From UBA964 sp031382085 (GTDB lineage Bacteria > Pseudomonadota > Gammaproteobacteria > Steroidobacterales > Steroidobacteraceae), in NCBI GenBank assembly GCA_031382085.1, contig JANMYM010000082.1:103667-167666 (forward strand): 64,000 nt of DNA, written 5' to 3'. The notes beneath the pieces were generated by a model that did not search any database, was not told the origin of the DNA, and saw only the letters and a program-made list of their open reading frames with translations. Shown piece after piece: positions 6,593 to 15,695 of the stretch. The translations under genes were made by a program, and so were the position numbers. How positions within the stretch are numbered: the first letter of the stretch is position 1; the number at the start of each line of letters is the position of its first letter.

Positions 6593-7495
6593 ATGGGTCG
6601 AGATACCGAGCTAGCCGTGTTGTTTGCCGACGTTGTCGGTTCCACGCGCCTGTTTGAAAGCCTGGGCGATCTGAAAGCCCGCGACATAATCGCCGTTTGT
6701 ATCGACATCATGCGCTCCGCGACTGAGCATTGGCACGGCAAAGTGATCAAGACCATGGGCGATGAGGTCATGTCGACGTTTAACAACGTCAACGACGCGC
6801 TCGAGGCGGCCGCGCAAATGCAGTACCAGGTTGCCGCCAACAATTCGCTGCGGTTTGAAGGTCATTCGGTCGCGATACGAATCGGCTGTCATTTCGGCCC
6901 GGTGGTGGTTGAGCCACGGGATGTATTCGGTTCGACCGTACATACCGCGAATCGCGCCACTAGTCAGGCCAAGGGTCAGCAGATTCTGACCACCGCGGCG
7001 GTGGTGGAGCGCGCCAGCCCGAAATGGACCGCGGTGGTGCGGCAGATCGATGTCGCCACACTGAAGGGTCAGGGTGGTGAGATCGCGCTGTTTGAAGTCA
7101 TGTGGCAAACCGAGGATATCACCAGCATGTTACCGTCCATTGCGCTGGCGGCGCTTGGTGGTGCCCAGCCGAAGCGTCTCAAACTGGAGTTGCTGGACCA
7201 GGTGATATTCGTTGACGATACCAAGCCGCAATCGCTGTTAGGTCGCGGCGATGAGGCGGATCTCATCGTCAAGGGCAATCTGATTTCGAGGCTGCATGCG
7301 CGCATAGAAATCAGCCGCAACAAGTTCATGCTGGTCGATCAAAGCACTAACGGCACGTTTGTCGTAGGCGACGATGGCGAAGAGAGTTTCCTGCGCCGTG
7401 ACAGCATGCAGCTCAAGGGATCCGGTCGCATCGGGCTTGGCAACGCGCCAGAACCGGGCTCCCCACTGGCCGTCCGCTACATTCTGGAAGAGTAG
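6593..7495 (+). CDS. Class III nucleotide cyclase with C-terminal FHA domain
   Basis: The protein joins a class III adenylate/guanylate cyclase catalytic domain (residues 5-170) to a forkhead-associated phosphothreonine-binding domain (about 210-285). In the cyclase domain D13 (FADVVGS) and D57 (KTMGDE) are the expected metal ligands, and K53 sits at the purine-selecting position. The second purine-contact and transition-state region reads VFGSTVHTANR. There H117 replaces the usual Asn and Ser-Thr stands where Asp is common, while R121 is kept. The FHA domain shows LGRGDEAD, ISRLHARI and STNGTF. There is no membrane segment, so it is cytoplasmic. Activity and product nucleotide are uncertain because of the substituted Asn. 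Confidence 0.85.
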   Translation: MGRDTELAVLFADVVGSTRLFESLGDLKARDIIAVCIDIMRSATEHWHGKVIKTMGDEVMSTFNNVNDALEAAAQMQYQVAANNSLRFEGHSVAIRIGCHFGPVVVEPRDVFGSTVHTANRATSQAKGQQILTTAAVVERASPKWTAVVRQIDVATLKGQGGEIALFEVMWQTEDITSMLPSIALAALGGAQPKRLKLELLDQVIFVDDTKPQSLLGRGDEADLIVKGNLISRLHARIEISRNKFMLVDQSTNGTFVVGDDGEESFLRRDSMQLKGSGRIGLGNAPEPGSPLAVRYILEE

Positions 7496-7496
7496 C

Positions 7497-9272
7497 TCAG
7501 TCCAGGCGCCGTTCCAGGGCGTCGATCTCGGCGCGCAACCCAGCCGGCACACGCTGGCCGAATTCGTCGACATAACTGCGAATTTCTTTCGCCTCCGCGC
7601 GCCATTGCACCCTGTCGACAGCTAACAACTCGGACATTGCCGCGGCACTGACATCGAGCCCCTGCAGATTGAGATCCGCACTGTCTGGCAAATAACCGAT
7701 CGGCGTTTCGTGGGCGTTGGCCTTGCCCGCGCAGCGCTCCAGCATCCAGGCGATCACGCGCAGATTCTCGCCGTAGCCCGGCCACAGAAACTTGCCGGCG
7801 GCGTCGCGGCGGAACCAATTGACATGGAATATTTTCGGCGGATTACTGAGACGCTTGCCGATGTTGATCCAATGCGCCCAGTAGTCGGCGAAGTTGTAGC
7901 CGGCAAACGGCTTCATTGCCATCGGGTCACGACGCACCACACCCACCTGGCCGGTGGCGGCTGCCGTGGTCTCCGATGCGACCGACGCGCCGACCAGCAC
8001 ACCATGATTCCAGTCGCGGGCTTCGTAGACCAGCGGGGCGACGGTGCGACGCCGGCCACCAAACACGAGTGCGGAAATCGGCACGCCGCGCGGATCGTCC
8101 GCGTGCGGCGAATAGCAGGGATTCTGTTTCGCAGCTACGGTAAAACGTGAATTCGGATGGGCGGCAGGACCCTTGGATGAGGCATCAATGGGCTTGCCCA
8201 GCCAGTCAGTCGCCGGCTTGCCGGTTTCCAGTCCTTCCCACCAGGGTTCATTGTTAGCTGTGAGCGCGACATTGGTGAACAGCGTATCGTGACGAATCAT
8301 GTCGTAGGCATTGCGATTAGTCTGCGGGTTGGTGCCTGGTACCACGCCGAAATAACCCGCTTCTGGATTGATCGCCCACAGACGGCCGTCGGGCCCTGGG
8401 TGCAGCCACGCGATGTCATCGCCAACCGTGAACACTTTCCAGCCCGGCATCGAGCCCGGCGGAATCAGCATCGCGAGATTGGTCTTGCCGCAGGCCGACG
8501 GGAATGCCGCCGCGACGTAATGGGTCTCGCCGGCCGGGCTCTGCAGGCCCACGATCAACATGTGTTCCGCGAGCCAGCCTTCGGTGCGCGCCTGATAGCT
8601 GGCGATACGCAGTGCATGGCACTTCTTGCCTAACAAAGCGTTGCCGCCATAGCCCGAACCGAAGCTCTCGATGGTGAGTTCTTCCGGGAAGTGCATGATG
8701 AAACGGCGATCCGGGTCCAGCTCGCCGGTTGAGTGCAGGCCCTTGACGAAGCTGTTGTCACGCGCGATGCGCTCCAGCGCCGGGCGGCCCATGCGGGTCA
8801 TCATGCCCATGTTTATGGCGACGTAGGCGCTATCGGTGATTTCGACCCCACAGCGCGCAAACGGCGAATCGATCGGGCCCATGCAATACGGGACCACGTA
8901 CAGCGTTCGCCCCTTCATGCAGCCGCGGAACAGGCCCTGCATTTTCTTGTGCGCTTCCTGCGGGTCCATCCAGTGATTGTTCGGGCCGGCATCTTCGGGT
9001 TTGTGGGTGCAAACGAAGGTCAGATGTTCGACCCGGGCAACGTCCGAGGGGTGCGACCGCGCCAGGAAAGAATTCGGGAATGTTTCGGCGTTCAGTGCCT
9101 GAAGTTCGCCTCTTGCCTGCAGCTGTTTTTGCAGTGTGGCGATTTCGGTGGCGGAGCCATCACACCAGTGCACGTAGTCCGGTTGCGTCAGTTCCCGCAC
9201 CGCACGCACCCAGTCGGTGACCGCACGCGAAATGTCGGGCAAAGCGGCAAAGGAACCCGGGGCGGTGGCCAT
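7497..9272 (-). CDS. pckG: Phosphoenolpyruvate carboxykinase (GTP)
   Basis: This enzyme converts oxaloacetate and GTP to phosphoenolpyruvate, CO2 and GDP, the entry step of gluconeogenesis. The 591-residue protein is full length for the GTP-dependent class. Motifs seen are the P-loop FPSACGKTNLAML near residue 255, the metal-binding GDDIAWL, the substrate loop region VPYCMGP, and the guanine-site segment with FAGYNFADYWAHW. It converges with the cyclase gene with a 1-bp gap. A terminator of the upstream phasin gene lies between the two genes, so pckG probably has its own promoter in 9273-9352. Confidence 0.97.
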   Translation of the reverse strand: MATAPGSFAALPDISRAVTDWVRAVRELTQPDYVHWCDGSATEIATLQKQLQARGELQALNAETFPNSFLARSHPSDVARVEHLTFVCTHKPEDAGPNNHWMDPQEAHKKMQGLFRGCMKGRTLYVVPYCMGPIDSPFARCGVEITDSAYVAINMGMMTRMGRPALERIARDNSFVKGLHSTGELDPDRRFIMHFPEELTIESFGSGYGGNALLGKKCHALRIASYQARTEGWLAEHMLIVGLQSPAGETHYVAAAFPSACGKTNLAMLIPPGSMPGWKVFTVGDDIAWLHPGPDGRLWAINPEAGYFGVVPGTNPQTNRNAYDMIRHDTLFTNVALTANNEPWWEGLETGKPATDWLGKPIDASSKGPAAHPNSRFTVAAKQNPCYSPHADDPRGVPISALVFGGRRRTVAPLVYEARDWNHGVLVGASVASETTAAATGQVGVVRRDPMAMKPFAGYNFADYWAHWINIGKRLSNPPKIFHVNWFRRDAAGKFLWPGYGENLRVIAWMLERCAGKANAHETPIGYLPDSADLNLQGLDVSAAAMSELLAVDRVQWRAEAKEIRSYVDEFGQRVPAGLRAEIDALERRLD

Positions 9273-9352
9273 GCGTATCCAGTCGTTCGTTACTTGTTGA
9301 ACGGAGAATTATAGCCGGGGTGGCGCCAGCAACCAGTCGCCGATACACAGAA

Positions 9353-9387
9353 CAAAAAAAGGGGTGACCGCCGGTTGGCGGTCACCC
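9353..9387 (-). terminator. Rho-independent terminator of the phasin gene
   Basis: On the minus strand GGGGTGACCGCC pairs with GGCGGTCACCCC across a 4-nt loop (9361-9387 region), followed by a run of seven T (9360-9354). It lies about 90 bp past the phasin stop and insulates pckG. Confidence 0.85.
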
Positions 9388-9474
9388 CTTACGTTTGGGG
9401 GGAGGTCCGGGGGGTGAGCCTCGCCCCATCGTTCTCAATGACGAACGCTTCCCAGGTGCATCAGGCCAGGTGCA

Positions 9475-9993
9475 TCAGGCGGCTTTGCGAGCGCGCTTGG
9501 CCATCTTGCGACCGGCCTTGCGGACCTGCGCGGTGGCGCGCTTGGCCGCCACCGGCTTCTTCAGCCAATGAGCGTAGGTGTCCTTGGCCAGGCTCCGCAC
9601 CGCAGCACCCGCTCCGCCGACGATCCGCAACGTCGTCCTGGCATCGCGCGCCAGGCGATCACGCGTGATGTCAAAGTACTTGATTTGCGCCTGGTACGCG
9701 TGCTGCAGCGAGTCCGCCTTGTTGAGCAGGCGCAGCCGCTCGGCGCCGTCATGCAGCGCGCCGGTCAGCACATTGGCCTGGTGGGCCAACAGGTCGCCGG
9801 TGTACTGATACGCGAGCGTGTTCAGGCGCGTCGCCGCAGCTGACAGATTTTCGATAGGGGCCGCAGCGGATTCGACGCGCTCGGCAGCCATTTTCACAGT
9901 GTCGCGCGCAGTAGCAGCGGTGCGCTCGACGTAGGCTGAGGCTTGGTCGCGGACATCCGAGGTCATTTCAATAAAGCGTTCGGTCAGTTTCAT
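9475..9993 (-). CDS. Phasin family protein
   Basis: Phasins coat polyhydroxyalkanoate granules. This 172-residue protein is amphipathic and mostly helical (Ala, Glu, Arg and Gln rich), with the phasin-like block LSAAATRLNTLAYQYTGDLLAHQANVL. A strongly basic C-terminal tail with AKRATAQVRKAGRKMAKRARKAA resembles the DNA-binding tails of PhaF/PhaI-type or PhaM-type granule proteins. Placement beside phaZ and phaC supports granule association. The basic tail suggests nucleoid tethering of granules, which is inference. ATG at 9993 has a good ribosome-binding site (GGAGAG on the minus strand). Confidence 0.8.
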   Translation of the reverse strand: MKLTERFIEMTSDVRDQASAYVERTAATARDTVKMAAERVESAAAPIENLSAAATRLNTLAYQYTGDLLAHQANVLTGALHDGAERLRLLNKADSLQHAYQAQIKYFDITRDRLARDARTTLRIVGGAGAAVRSLAKDTYAHWLKKPVAAKRATAQVRKAGRKMAKRARKAA

Positions 9994-10011
9994 GGTGTCT
10001 CTCCGTGGTGG

Positions 10012-10058
10012 TGCGATGCATCAATTGTTGCGATGCATCATACCATGTTGCAGTGCAG
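10012..10058 (-). promoter_or_regulatory. Direct repeats upstream of the phasin gene, candidate regulator site
   Basis: TGCGATGCATCA occurs at 10012-10023 and again at 10029-10040, followed by TTGCAGTGCAGC near 10045. TGC-rich repeats upstream of phasin genes are known targets of the repressor PhaR in other bacteria. No phaR gene is in the window, so the assignment is tentative. Confidence 0.35.
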
Positions 10059-10117
10059 CGTCAAGAGGCAGTGACGATGCGCTAGAAATTCTCGGAATAA
10101 CCTATAACCGATTGTTA

Positions 10118-10957
10118 TTATTGAGTTTTTGTTCCGAATGGCTCGCGTGAATCGAGAAACTCGCGAATTACGGGAATGATTTGACCCAGGGAAAACAGCA
10201 TGAACAGGTGCCCGCCGCCCTGAACCATGAACAGGCGATTGCTCGGGATCAGCAAGGCCAACAGCCTGGCATTGACGGCTGGAACCAAAGGATCGTCCGA
10301 GCCCGCCATGATCAGTGTTGGTTGTTTCAGCTTGTGCAACCAAAGCACGCTGGTCCAGCCCGCGCCCGCCAGCAGCTGATAAATGTAGCCCATTACGGTC
10401 GGCGGAATGATCCGAGACGTGTGCCCCATGATGAGATTGGGGTCGCGTCGCGTCTCACCGCCATAAATGTCGCCCGCAGCGCGCTGCATGTAGAGCGGCG
10501 AGAGATAACGCTGCGGCGTAATCATTTTCGACAGTGCTTTCGGTCGGCCCGGCACCATGAGCACGCCCGCAGACGTCGCGGCCAGAATCAGGCGCCGACA
10601 GCGCGCTGGATAGGACCGCGCAAACTGCTGGGCCAGCGCACCGCCCCAGGAAACGCCGGCGACATCGACCTCCGGATAGCCGAGGCGGTCGAGCAGTTTT
10701 GCCGCCAGCCGCGCAAGGCCGGAAAAGCGCCTTGGCCACCAGGACATTTCCGACTTGCCAATGCCAGGCACATCGAAAATGACGATTTCCTTGCCATCGA
10801 GCGCTTCCATGAAGGGGAAGACAATCTCGAAGTTGGCGCCGATGCCATTGAATATCAGCAGCGGCGTGCCGCCCTTGGCCGCGCCGCGTTGGGTCGCGAC
10901 ACGCAACTTGAGTCCGTCTATTTCGAGATACTCGATGTTGCGATGCGGTGCGCTCAT
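10118..10957 (-). CDS. phaZ: Intracellular poly(3-hydroxyalkanoate) depolymerase
   Basis: This alpha/beta hydrolase mobilises medium-chain polyhydroxyalkanoate. It is collinear with pseudomonad PhaZ: LLIFNGIGANFE, then FDVPGIGKS, the lipase box GVSWGGA with nucleophile Ser103, the acid region AGSDDPLVP, and the histidine in GGGHLFM. ATG at 10957 gives 279 residues and the family N-terminus (IEYLEIDGLKLR). The longer frame to 11152 would overlap the phaC 3' end and is rejected; ATG at 11002 is a weaker alternative. It follows phaC in the same direction with a 28-bp gap, so both genes probably share a transcript. Confidence 0.93.
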   Translation of the reverse strand: MSAPHRNIEYLEIDGLKLRVATQRGAAKGGTPLLIFNGIGANFEIVFPFMEALDGKEIVIFDVPGIGKSEMSWWPRRFSGLARLAAKLLDRLGYPEVDVAGVSWGGALAQQFARSYPARCRRLILAATSAGVLMVPGRPKALSKMITPQRYLSPLYMQRAAGDIYGGETRRDPNLIMGHTSRIIPPTVMGYIYQLLAGAGWTSVLWLHKLKQPTLIMAGSDDPLVPAVNARLLALLIPSNRLFMVQGGGHLFMLFSLGQIIPVIREFLDSREPFGTKTQ

Positions 10958-10985
10958 GCGTTGTGGCCTGCTTGCGATCCTGGAT

Positions 10986-12755
10986 TCAGCGCTGGTGTAC
11001 ATAGCGTCCCGGGGCGGCATCACCCGCCGGATATTGTGCGGATCCCACGGTGGCCGCGGCTTTTTGTTCCGGGCCCGAGCGTTCGTGGAACCAATGCTGC
11101 CAGTGATCCCACCAGCTGCCTGTGTGTTCGGTCGCAGTCGCGCGCCAGGCATCGGCGCCGAGTTTCAGGTTGCTGTTCAGGTAGTACCTGGATTTCGGGT
11201 TCGACGGCGGATTGACGATGCTCTGGATGTGGCCGCTGGAGGTGAGCACGAAAGTCGTCGGGCTCTTGATGATTCGGCGCGTCTCATAGCACGCCTGCCA
11301 GGGCGTGATGTGATCGGTGACACCAGCGACAACGTAAAACGGCGCCTTGATCCTGGCCAAATCTATCTTAGTGCCTAACACCTCGAGCCGGCCGGCATAT
11401 TTGAGCGGGTTTTCCAGGAACATGCGCAACAGATCGGCATGAAATTCCGCCGGCAGGCGCGTGGAATCCGAGTTCCAGTACAGGATGTCGAAGGCGGGCG
11501 GACGGTTGCCCATTACCCAGTTGTTGGCGACGAACATCCACACCAGATCGTTAGGCCGCAGCCAGGCGAAGACCCGGCCCATTTCCGTGCCTTCCAGCAC
11601 GCCGGCTTTGCGCGACTTGTGGATCGCGGCAGCAATGCCACTCCTGGAGGCGAATTGACCTAACAAAGTGGGCGCCTCGGTATCGAGCACTGTGACCAGC
11701 AAGGTGGCACTGGCGATCGAATCATCGCCGGTCGCGGCCAGGTGACCTAACAATGTTGACAGCGTGAAGCCGCCTGCGCAGGCGGCCATCGCGTGCACCC
11801 GGTGCGCACCGGTGATGGACTTGCAGACCTCGATCGCCTGCTTGCAGGCGAGCAGGTAGGTCTCCATGTTCCAGTCGCGTTGCGCCGCGGTCGGATTGCG
11901 CCAGCTGATGCAGAAAAGCTGCACGCCGTGCTGGGTGGCGTACTCGGCGAAACTGCGCCCGGGCGCCAGATCCAGCGCGTAAAACTTGTTGATTTGCGGC
12001 GGCACGATCAGCAGCGGTTCGGCCCGCACCTTGTCGGTGGCGGGCTGATACTGGATCAGTTCGATGACATCATTGCGATACACGATCGCGCCGGGGGTGA
12101 CCGCCAGGTTCTTGCCGACCTGGAATTTTCGGCCATCCACCATGCTCGGCATGCCGCCGTTGTTGCGCAGGTCGTCGAGCATGTTCTGTGCGCCGTAGAG
12201 CAGGCTCTTGCCCCTGGTTTCGGTCGCGCGCTGGATGGCGCCCGGATTGCCGAGCAAAAAGTTGGTCGGCGCAAAAGCCTCGGTCACCAGCTGCAATATA
12301 AATCTCGCCTTCTCGCGGTCATCGTCGGTGGCGTCGGCGCGTTCGATGATGCGTTCCAGCGAACTCCGCCACGCCAGAAATCCCTGCATCAGGCGCTTGA
12401 AATAGCCGCTTTGCTGCCAGATTGCGTGGCTGAAACGCCGATCTTTTGGATCCGGAGCGACGCCGGAACCACCCTGCAGCACAGCTAACAACTCACGCCC
12501 CAGCGCGAGGTTTTCCTCGAGAATCACTTGTGGTCGGGATAGCAGCATGCGCAGCGCGCGCTGCGCGGCATCCAGGATTTCGGCGCGGTCAAAGCCAATC
12601 AGGGGGTTGGCGCCAAGAATTTCCTCAGAAGCAGCCTCCGCCTTCTCATGTTCCAGTTCAGGCTGGTTGTCGTCGGCGCCGGGAGCCGCAAAACCATCGG
12701 CTGCCGGCATCGCAATCGTCGATCTTTTTGACTTAGCACGGGGTCGGTTCGGCAT
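10986..12755 (-). CDS. phaC: Class II-like polyhydroxyalkanoate synthase
   Basis: This enzyme polymerises (R)-3-hydroxyacyl-CoA into polyester granules. The 589-residue protein matches the class II (pseudomonad) type, for example NPLIGFDRAEIL, DRRFSHAIWQQ, PPQINKFYALDL and FCISWRNP. The catalytic cysteine is Cys326 in AMAACAGGF; the lipase-like box normally reads G-x-C-x-G, and here the first Gly is Ala. The acid in GVTDHITPW and the histidine in SSGHIQSI are in place. A low-complexity acidic N-terminal stretch of about 50 residues precedes the conserved part. No second synthase or phaD/phaG gene is seen nearby. Confidence 0.95.
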   Translation of the reverse strand: MPNRPRAKSKRSTIAMPAADGFAAPGADDNQPELEHEKAEAASEEILGANPLIGFDRAEILDAAQRALRMLLSRPQVILEENLALGRELLAVLQGGSGVAPDPKDRRFSHAIWQQSGYFKRLMQGFLAWRSSLERIIERADATDDDREKARFILQLVTEAFAPTNFLLGNPGAIQRATETRGKSLLYGAQNMLDDLRNNGGMPSMVDGRKFQVGKNLAVTPGAIVYRNDVIELIQYQPATDKVRAEPLLIVPPQINKFYALDLAPGRSFAEYATQHGVQLFCISWRNPTAAQRDWNMETYLLACKQAIEVCKSITGAHRVHAMAACAGGFTLSTLLGHLAATGDDSIASATLLVTVLDTEAPTLLGQFASRSGIAAAIHKSRKAGVLEGTEMGRVFAWLRPNDLVWMFVANNWVMGNRPPAFDILYWNSDSTRLPAEFHADLLRMFLENPLKYAGRLEVLGTKIDLARIKAPFYVVAGVTDHITPWQACYETRRIIKSPTTFVLTSSGHIQSIVNPPSNPKSRYYLNSNLKLGADAWRATATEHTGSWWDHWQHWFHERSGPEQKAAATVGSAQYPAGDAAPGRYVHQR

Positions 12756-12952
12756 CTTCGATCCTTTCTTGAGGGCTCACCCTCCGGACAAAGTGTGACA
12801 GGCAGCGCGCTTGCGGCAAGTGCTTGCCCGTTATGTCCAATCGCTAGGGTTATCCCTTATAGCCTGTGATTATGGTCACAAGGCCGGGCAAACGGAATTC
12901 CTAGACTACCGCCACTCGCCATTAGGCGTGAGCTGCAGGGACACCGTCCGGT

Positions 12953-13930
12953 ATGAAATCGCGTTTGCAAGTTGGTTTTTTGCTGGCTGCCCTGAGCCTG
13001 GCGCCCGCCGCGCACGCAGTGGGCGCATTGGCAGGCGCCCAGATCCAAAACACCGCGCAGGTGAATTACATCGTCGGCGGCAGCCCGGCGACCACGAATT
13101 CAAACACCGTCAGTCTGACCGTCAACGAGATCCTGGATGTCGTTGCGACATTGCAAAGCGGTGATGTTCCAGTGGCGCCAGGCGCGACCAATCAGGTCGT
13201 CGTGATGCGCGTAACCAATACCGGTAACGGCTCGGAGACATTTCGCCTTGTGCTCAACAGCGTGCTGCCGGGCGACGACTTTGATCCGACGCCCTCGTCG
13301 CCTGCGATCTATTTCGACAGCGACGGCAACGGCGTTGTTTCGGCCGGCGACACGCCGTATGTCGCCGGGACCAACGATCCGACGCTGGCGCCGGACGCCT
13401 TTGTCAGGCTGCTGGTATTGAACAACATCGGCGCTGCGCTGGCCAATGGCGCCCGCGGTTTCACGCGCCTGACCGCCGAGTCCCTGACCGGCATCGGCAA
13501 TCCCGGCACGGTGTTCAACGGCCAGGGGACCGGCGGTACCGATGCAGTGGTAGGCACCACCGGCGCTGATTCATTTGCCGTTGGCACCTATCTCGTGTCG
13601 GACATCAGTGTCACTGCTAACAAAACAGCGGTCGTCACCGACACGTTTGGCGGCTCGCGCCCGTTGCCAGGCGCAACAATTGCCTACCAGATCATCGTGA
13701 CCGCGACCGGCAGTGGCACGGCCACGTCTTCGGTTTTCAGCGACGCGATTCCGGCTAACACGACGTATGTCCCGGCCAGCCTGCGCCTCAATGGCAATGC
13801 CATGACCGATGCGGCGGACGCCGATGCGGGCCAGTTCCTGACGACGCCCGCGCGCGTCAGCGTCAACCTCGGCAACCTGACGCAGGCCGCGGGCCCGCAG
13901 ACGATTCGATTTTCCGTGTTGATTAACTAG
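12953..13930 (+). CDS. Exported DUF11-type protein with calcium-loop motif
   Basis: This 325-residue protein has a signal peptide (MKSRLQVGFLLAALSLAPAAHA). A short N-terminal motif, AQIQNTAQVNYIVGG, recurs in two other proteins of the operon. The middle carries VTNTGN and an EF-hand-like loop DSDGNGVVSAGD near residue 120. The C-terminal 90 residues form a DUF11-type immunoglobulin-like domain ending in DAIPANTTYVP and FSVLIN. No sortase signal, anchor or transmembrane segment follows the signal. It is the first gene of a four-gene plus-strand cluster and is probably exported to the periplasm or surface. Its function is unknown, and adhesive or fibre-forming roles are only guesses. Confidence 0.8.
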   Translation: MKSRLQVGFLLAALSLAPAAHAVGALAGAQIQNTAQVNYIVGGSPATTNSNTVSLTVNEILDVVATLQSGDVPVAPGATNQVVVMRVTNTGNGSETFRLVLNSVLPGDDFDPTPSSPAIYFDSDGNGVVSAGDTPYVAGTNDPTLAPDAFVRLLVLNNIGAALANGARGFTRLTAESLTGIGNPGTVFNGQGTGGTDAVVGTTGADSFAVGTYLVSDISVTANKTAVVTDTFGGSRPLPGATIAYQIIVTATGSGTATSSVFSDAIPANTTYVPASLRLNGNAMTDAADADAGQFLTTPARVSVNLGNLTQAAGPQTIRFSVLIN

Positions 13931-13941
13931 AAGGAGCCTGT

Positions 13942-14454
13942 ATGAAAAAGGGGTATGCATTAGTAGTCGGTCTGGCTTTGTTAGGACTGAGTAGCGCCTC
14001 GGCACTTGCGGAGGGCGCAACGCGCCCGGGGCCCAAGGCCGGCTGCATTGAACTCAAGAGCGTGGCGGAGACCGAAGAGTCCTATCGCGACGAGCAAGGC
14101 CAGCAAGTCGTGCGTCGGGTACCGGCCGCGAAAGTCGTGCCCGGTACGCAGGTGATCTGGACGCTGAGCGCGACCAATATCTGCGCAACGGCTGCCGACA
14201 ATGTGTTCATCGACAACCCGGTTCCCGGGCACATGACGCTGATCGCTGATTCGGTACGGGGATTGGGTGCCGACATCAGTTATTCGATCGACGGCAAGCA
14301 GTTCGCCGAGCCCGAACAACTGCACGTGACCGAAGCCGATGGCACGACGCGCCAGCCACGCGCCGACGAGTACACGCATGTCCGCTGGGCGTTCCGCAAT
14401 TCGATAGGTCCTGGCCAGCTGGCTGCGGCGTCGTTCCGCGCCATCGTGCGCTGA
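13942..14454 (+). CDS. Small exported single-domain DUF11-type protein
   Basis: This is a 170-residue protein with a signal peptide (LVVGLALLGLSSASALA). The body is one DUF11-like domain: VVPGTQVIWTLSATN, then VFIDNPVPGHMTLI, and FRAIVR at the end. Two cysteines (GCIELK and NICATA) could form a disulfide. The start lies 11 bp after the previous stop, with AGGAG upstream, so the genes are very likely co-transcribed. It lacks the N-terminal shared motif and calcium-type loop of its neighbours, so it may be a minor or terminal component of the same structure. That role is inference from context. Confidence 0.75.
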   Translation: MKKGYALVVGLALLGLSSASALAEGATRPGPKAGCIELKSVAETEESYRDEQGQQVVRRVPAAKVVPGTQVIWTLSATNICATAADNVFIDNPVPGHMTLIADSVRGLGADISYSIDGKQFAEPEQLHVTEADGTTRQPRADEYTHVRWAFRNSIGPGQLAAASFRAIVR

Positions 14455-14526
14455 ACGTGTAATGGCCGGATTTTTCGAGAGTTTTCGCTGATTGGATGAG
14501 TTTGTCTTTACCCGTAGGAGTTTTTC

Positions 14527-15660
14527 ATGAAACGTCTGTTAGCAATGGCCGCTTTGGCCGGAATCGGCATATGGCAGCCGGCCGCGCTTGCGGCGGGCAC
14601 TGCCGCCAACACGTCAATCGCCAACAAGGCGACGATCAATTACAGCGTCGGCGGCAATGCCCAGACGGCGATTGAATCGTCACCGGCCGGCAACACCAAC
14701 CCAGGTGTCGGCAATGGCATCAATACGACGTTTTTGGTCGACGACAAGGTCGACCTCACGGTCACCGAATTGTCGGGCGCCGCAACGGTGGTCAATCCGG
14801 GCCAGGTCAACATGGTGACGGGCTTCCGGGTGACTAACACCGGCAACGCGGCACACGCATTTGCGCTGGCGGGCGTGAACAATGTCGGCGGTGTCGTGTT
14901 TACCAACACCGACACAACCGACGTCGCCAACCTGCGCGTGATCGTCGACTCAAACGCGAACGGCACGTTTGAGGCGGCCGACCTGACGGCTAACATCAAC
15001 AACGTCAACACGCTGGCGGCGGATGCCAATACCGTCGTTTTCATCGTTGCCGATGTGCCGGTGACGACGGTCAACGGGCAGTTCGCCAACGTCCGCCTCA
15101 CGGCAACCGCCGCGGTCAACAACACGCCGGGCACACCGGTGACGCAAACCGCCGGTGGCGACACCGCGGGAGTCGACTTCGTGTTTGCTGACGGGGCGGG
15201 CGCCGGCGATATTGCGCGCGATGGCAAGCACTCGGCGGACGATCAATATGCCGTGCAATCAGCGCGTCTGACGGTGACTAAAGCCTCCGCAGTGGTCAGC
15301 GATCCGTTTAACCTGCTGGTCAATCCCAAGGCCATTCCTGGCGCCGTGGTCGAGTACTCGGTCACCGTGGCTAACACGGGCACGCAGAACGCGACGGGCG
15401 TGACGCTACTGGATCCGCTGCCTGCCAACACAGCGTTCCGGCCCAACGTCTATAGCGGCAATACGCGCGACGTACGCATCACCATCAACGCCGTTGACAC
15501 GTTCTGTGTTGCTGAAACCGGCGGCGTTGATACGGGTGGCGACGGTTGCGTGATCACCGTGGGCAATGCACTGCAGGTTGGCGGCCTGGCGCTGCCAACG
15601 CTGCCGTTCGCGGGCCCGACCAGCACGGCCCTGATCCGCTTCCAGGTGACCATCAACTAG
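14527..15660 (+). CDS. Exported DUF11-type protein, paralogue of the first operon gene
   Basis: This is a 377-residue protein with a signal peptide (MKRLLAMAALAGIGIW through ALA). Its layout repeats that of the 325-residue protein: N-terminal SIANKATINYSVGG, then GFRVTNTGN, a calcium-type loop DSNANGTFEAAD near residue 139, and a C-terminal DUF11 domain with AIPGAVVEYSVTVANTG and LLDPLPANTAF, ending FQVTIN. It is longer mainly in the middle. A cysteine pair (FCVAE and DGCVITV) lies near the C-terminus. TAGGAG provides a good ribosome-binding site. Shared architecture argues for duplication within the operon. Function unknown. Confidence 0.8.
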   Translation: MKRLLAMAALAGIGIWQPAALAAGTAANTSIANKATINYSVGGNAQTAIESSPAGNTNPGVGNGINTTFLVDDKVDLTVTELSGAATVVNPGQVNMVTGFRVTNTGNAAHAFALAGVNNVGGVVFTNTDTTDVANLRVIVDSNANGTFEAADLTANINNVNTLAADANTVVFIVADVPVTTVNGQFANVRLTATAAVNNTPGTPVTQTAGGDTAGVDFVFADGAGAGDIARDGKHSADDQYAVQSARLTVTKASAVVSDPFNLLVNPKAIPGAVVEYSVTVANTGTQNATGVTLLDPLPANTAFRPNVYSGNTRDVRITINAVDTFCVAETGGVDTGGDGCVITVGNALQVGGLALPTLPFAGPTSTALIRFQVTIN

Positions 15661-15695
15661 GGTCTAACAAGCCGCAATAGCGCCGGGGAAGACCT

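Noticed and set aside
10181..11215. Long plus-strand frame opposite phaZ
   Set aside because: The minus strand encodes a well-conserved depolymerase; the plus frame has no recognisable motif.
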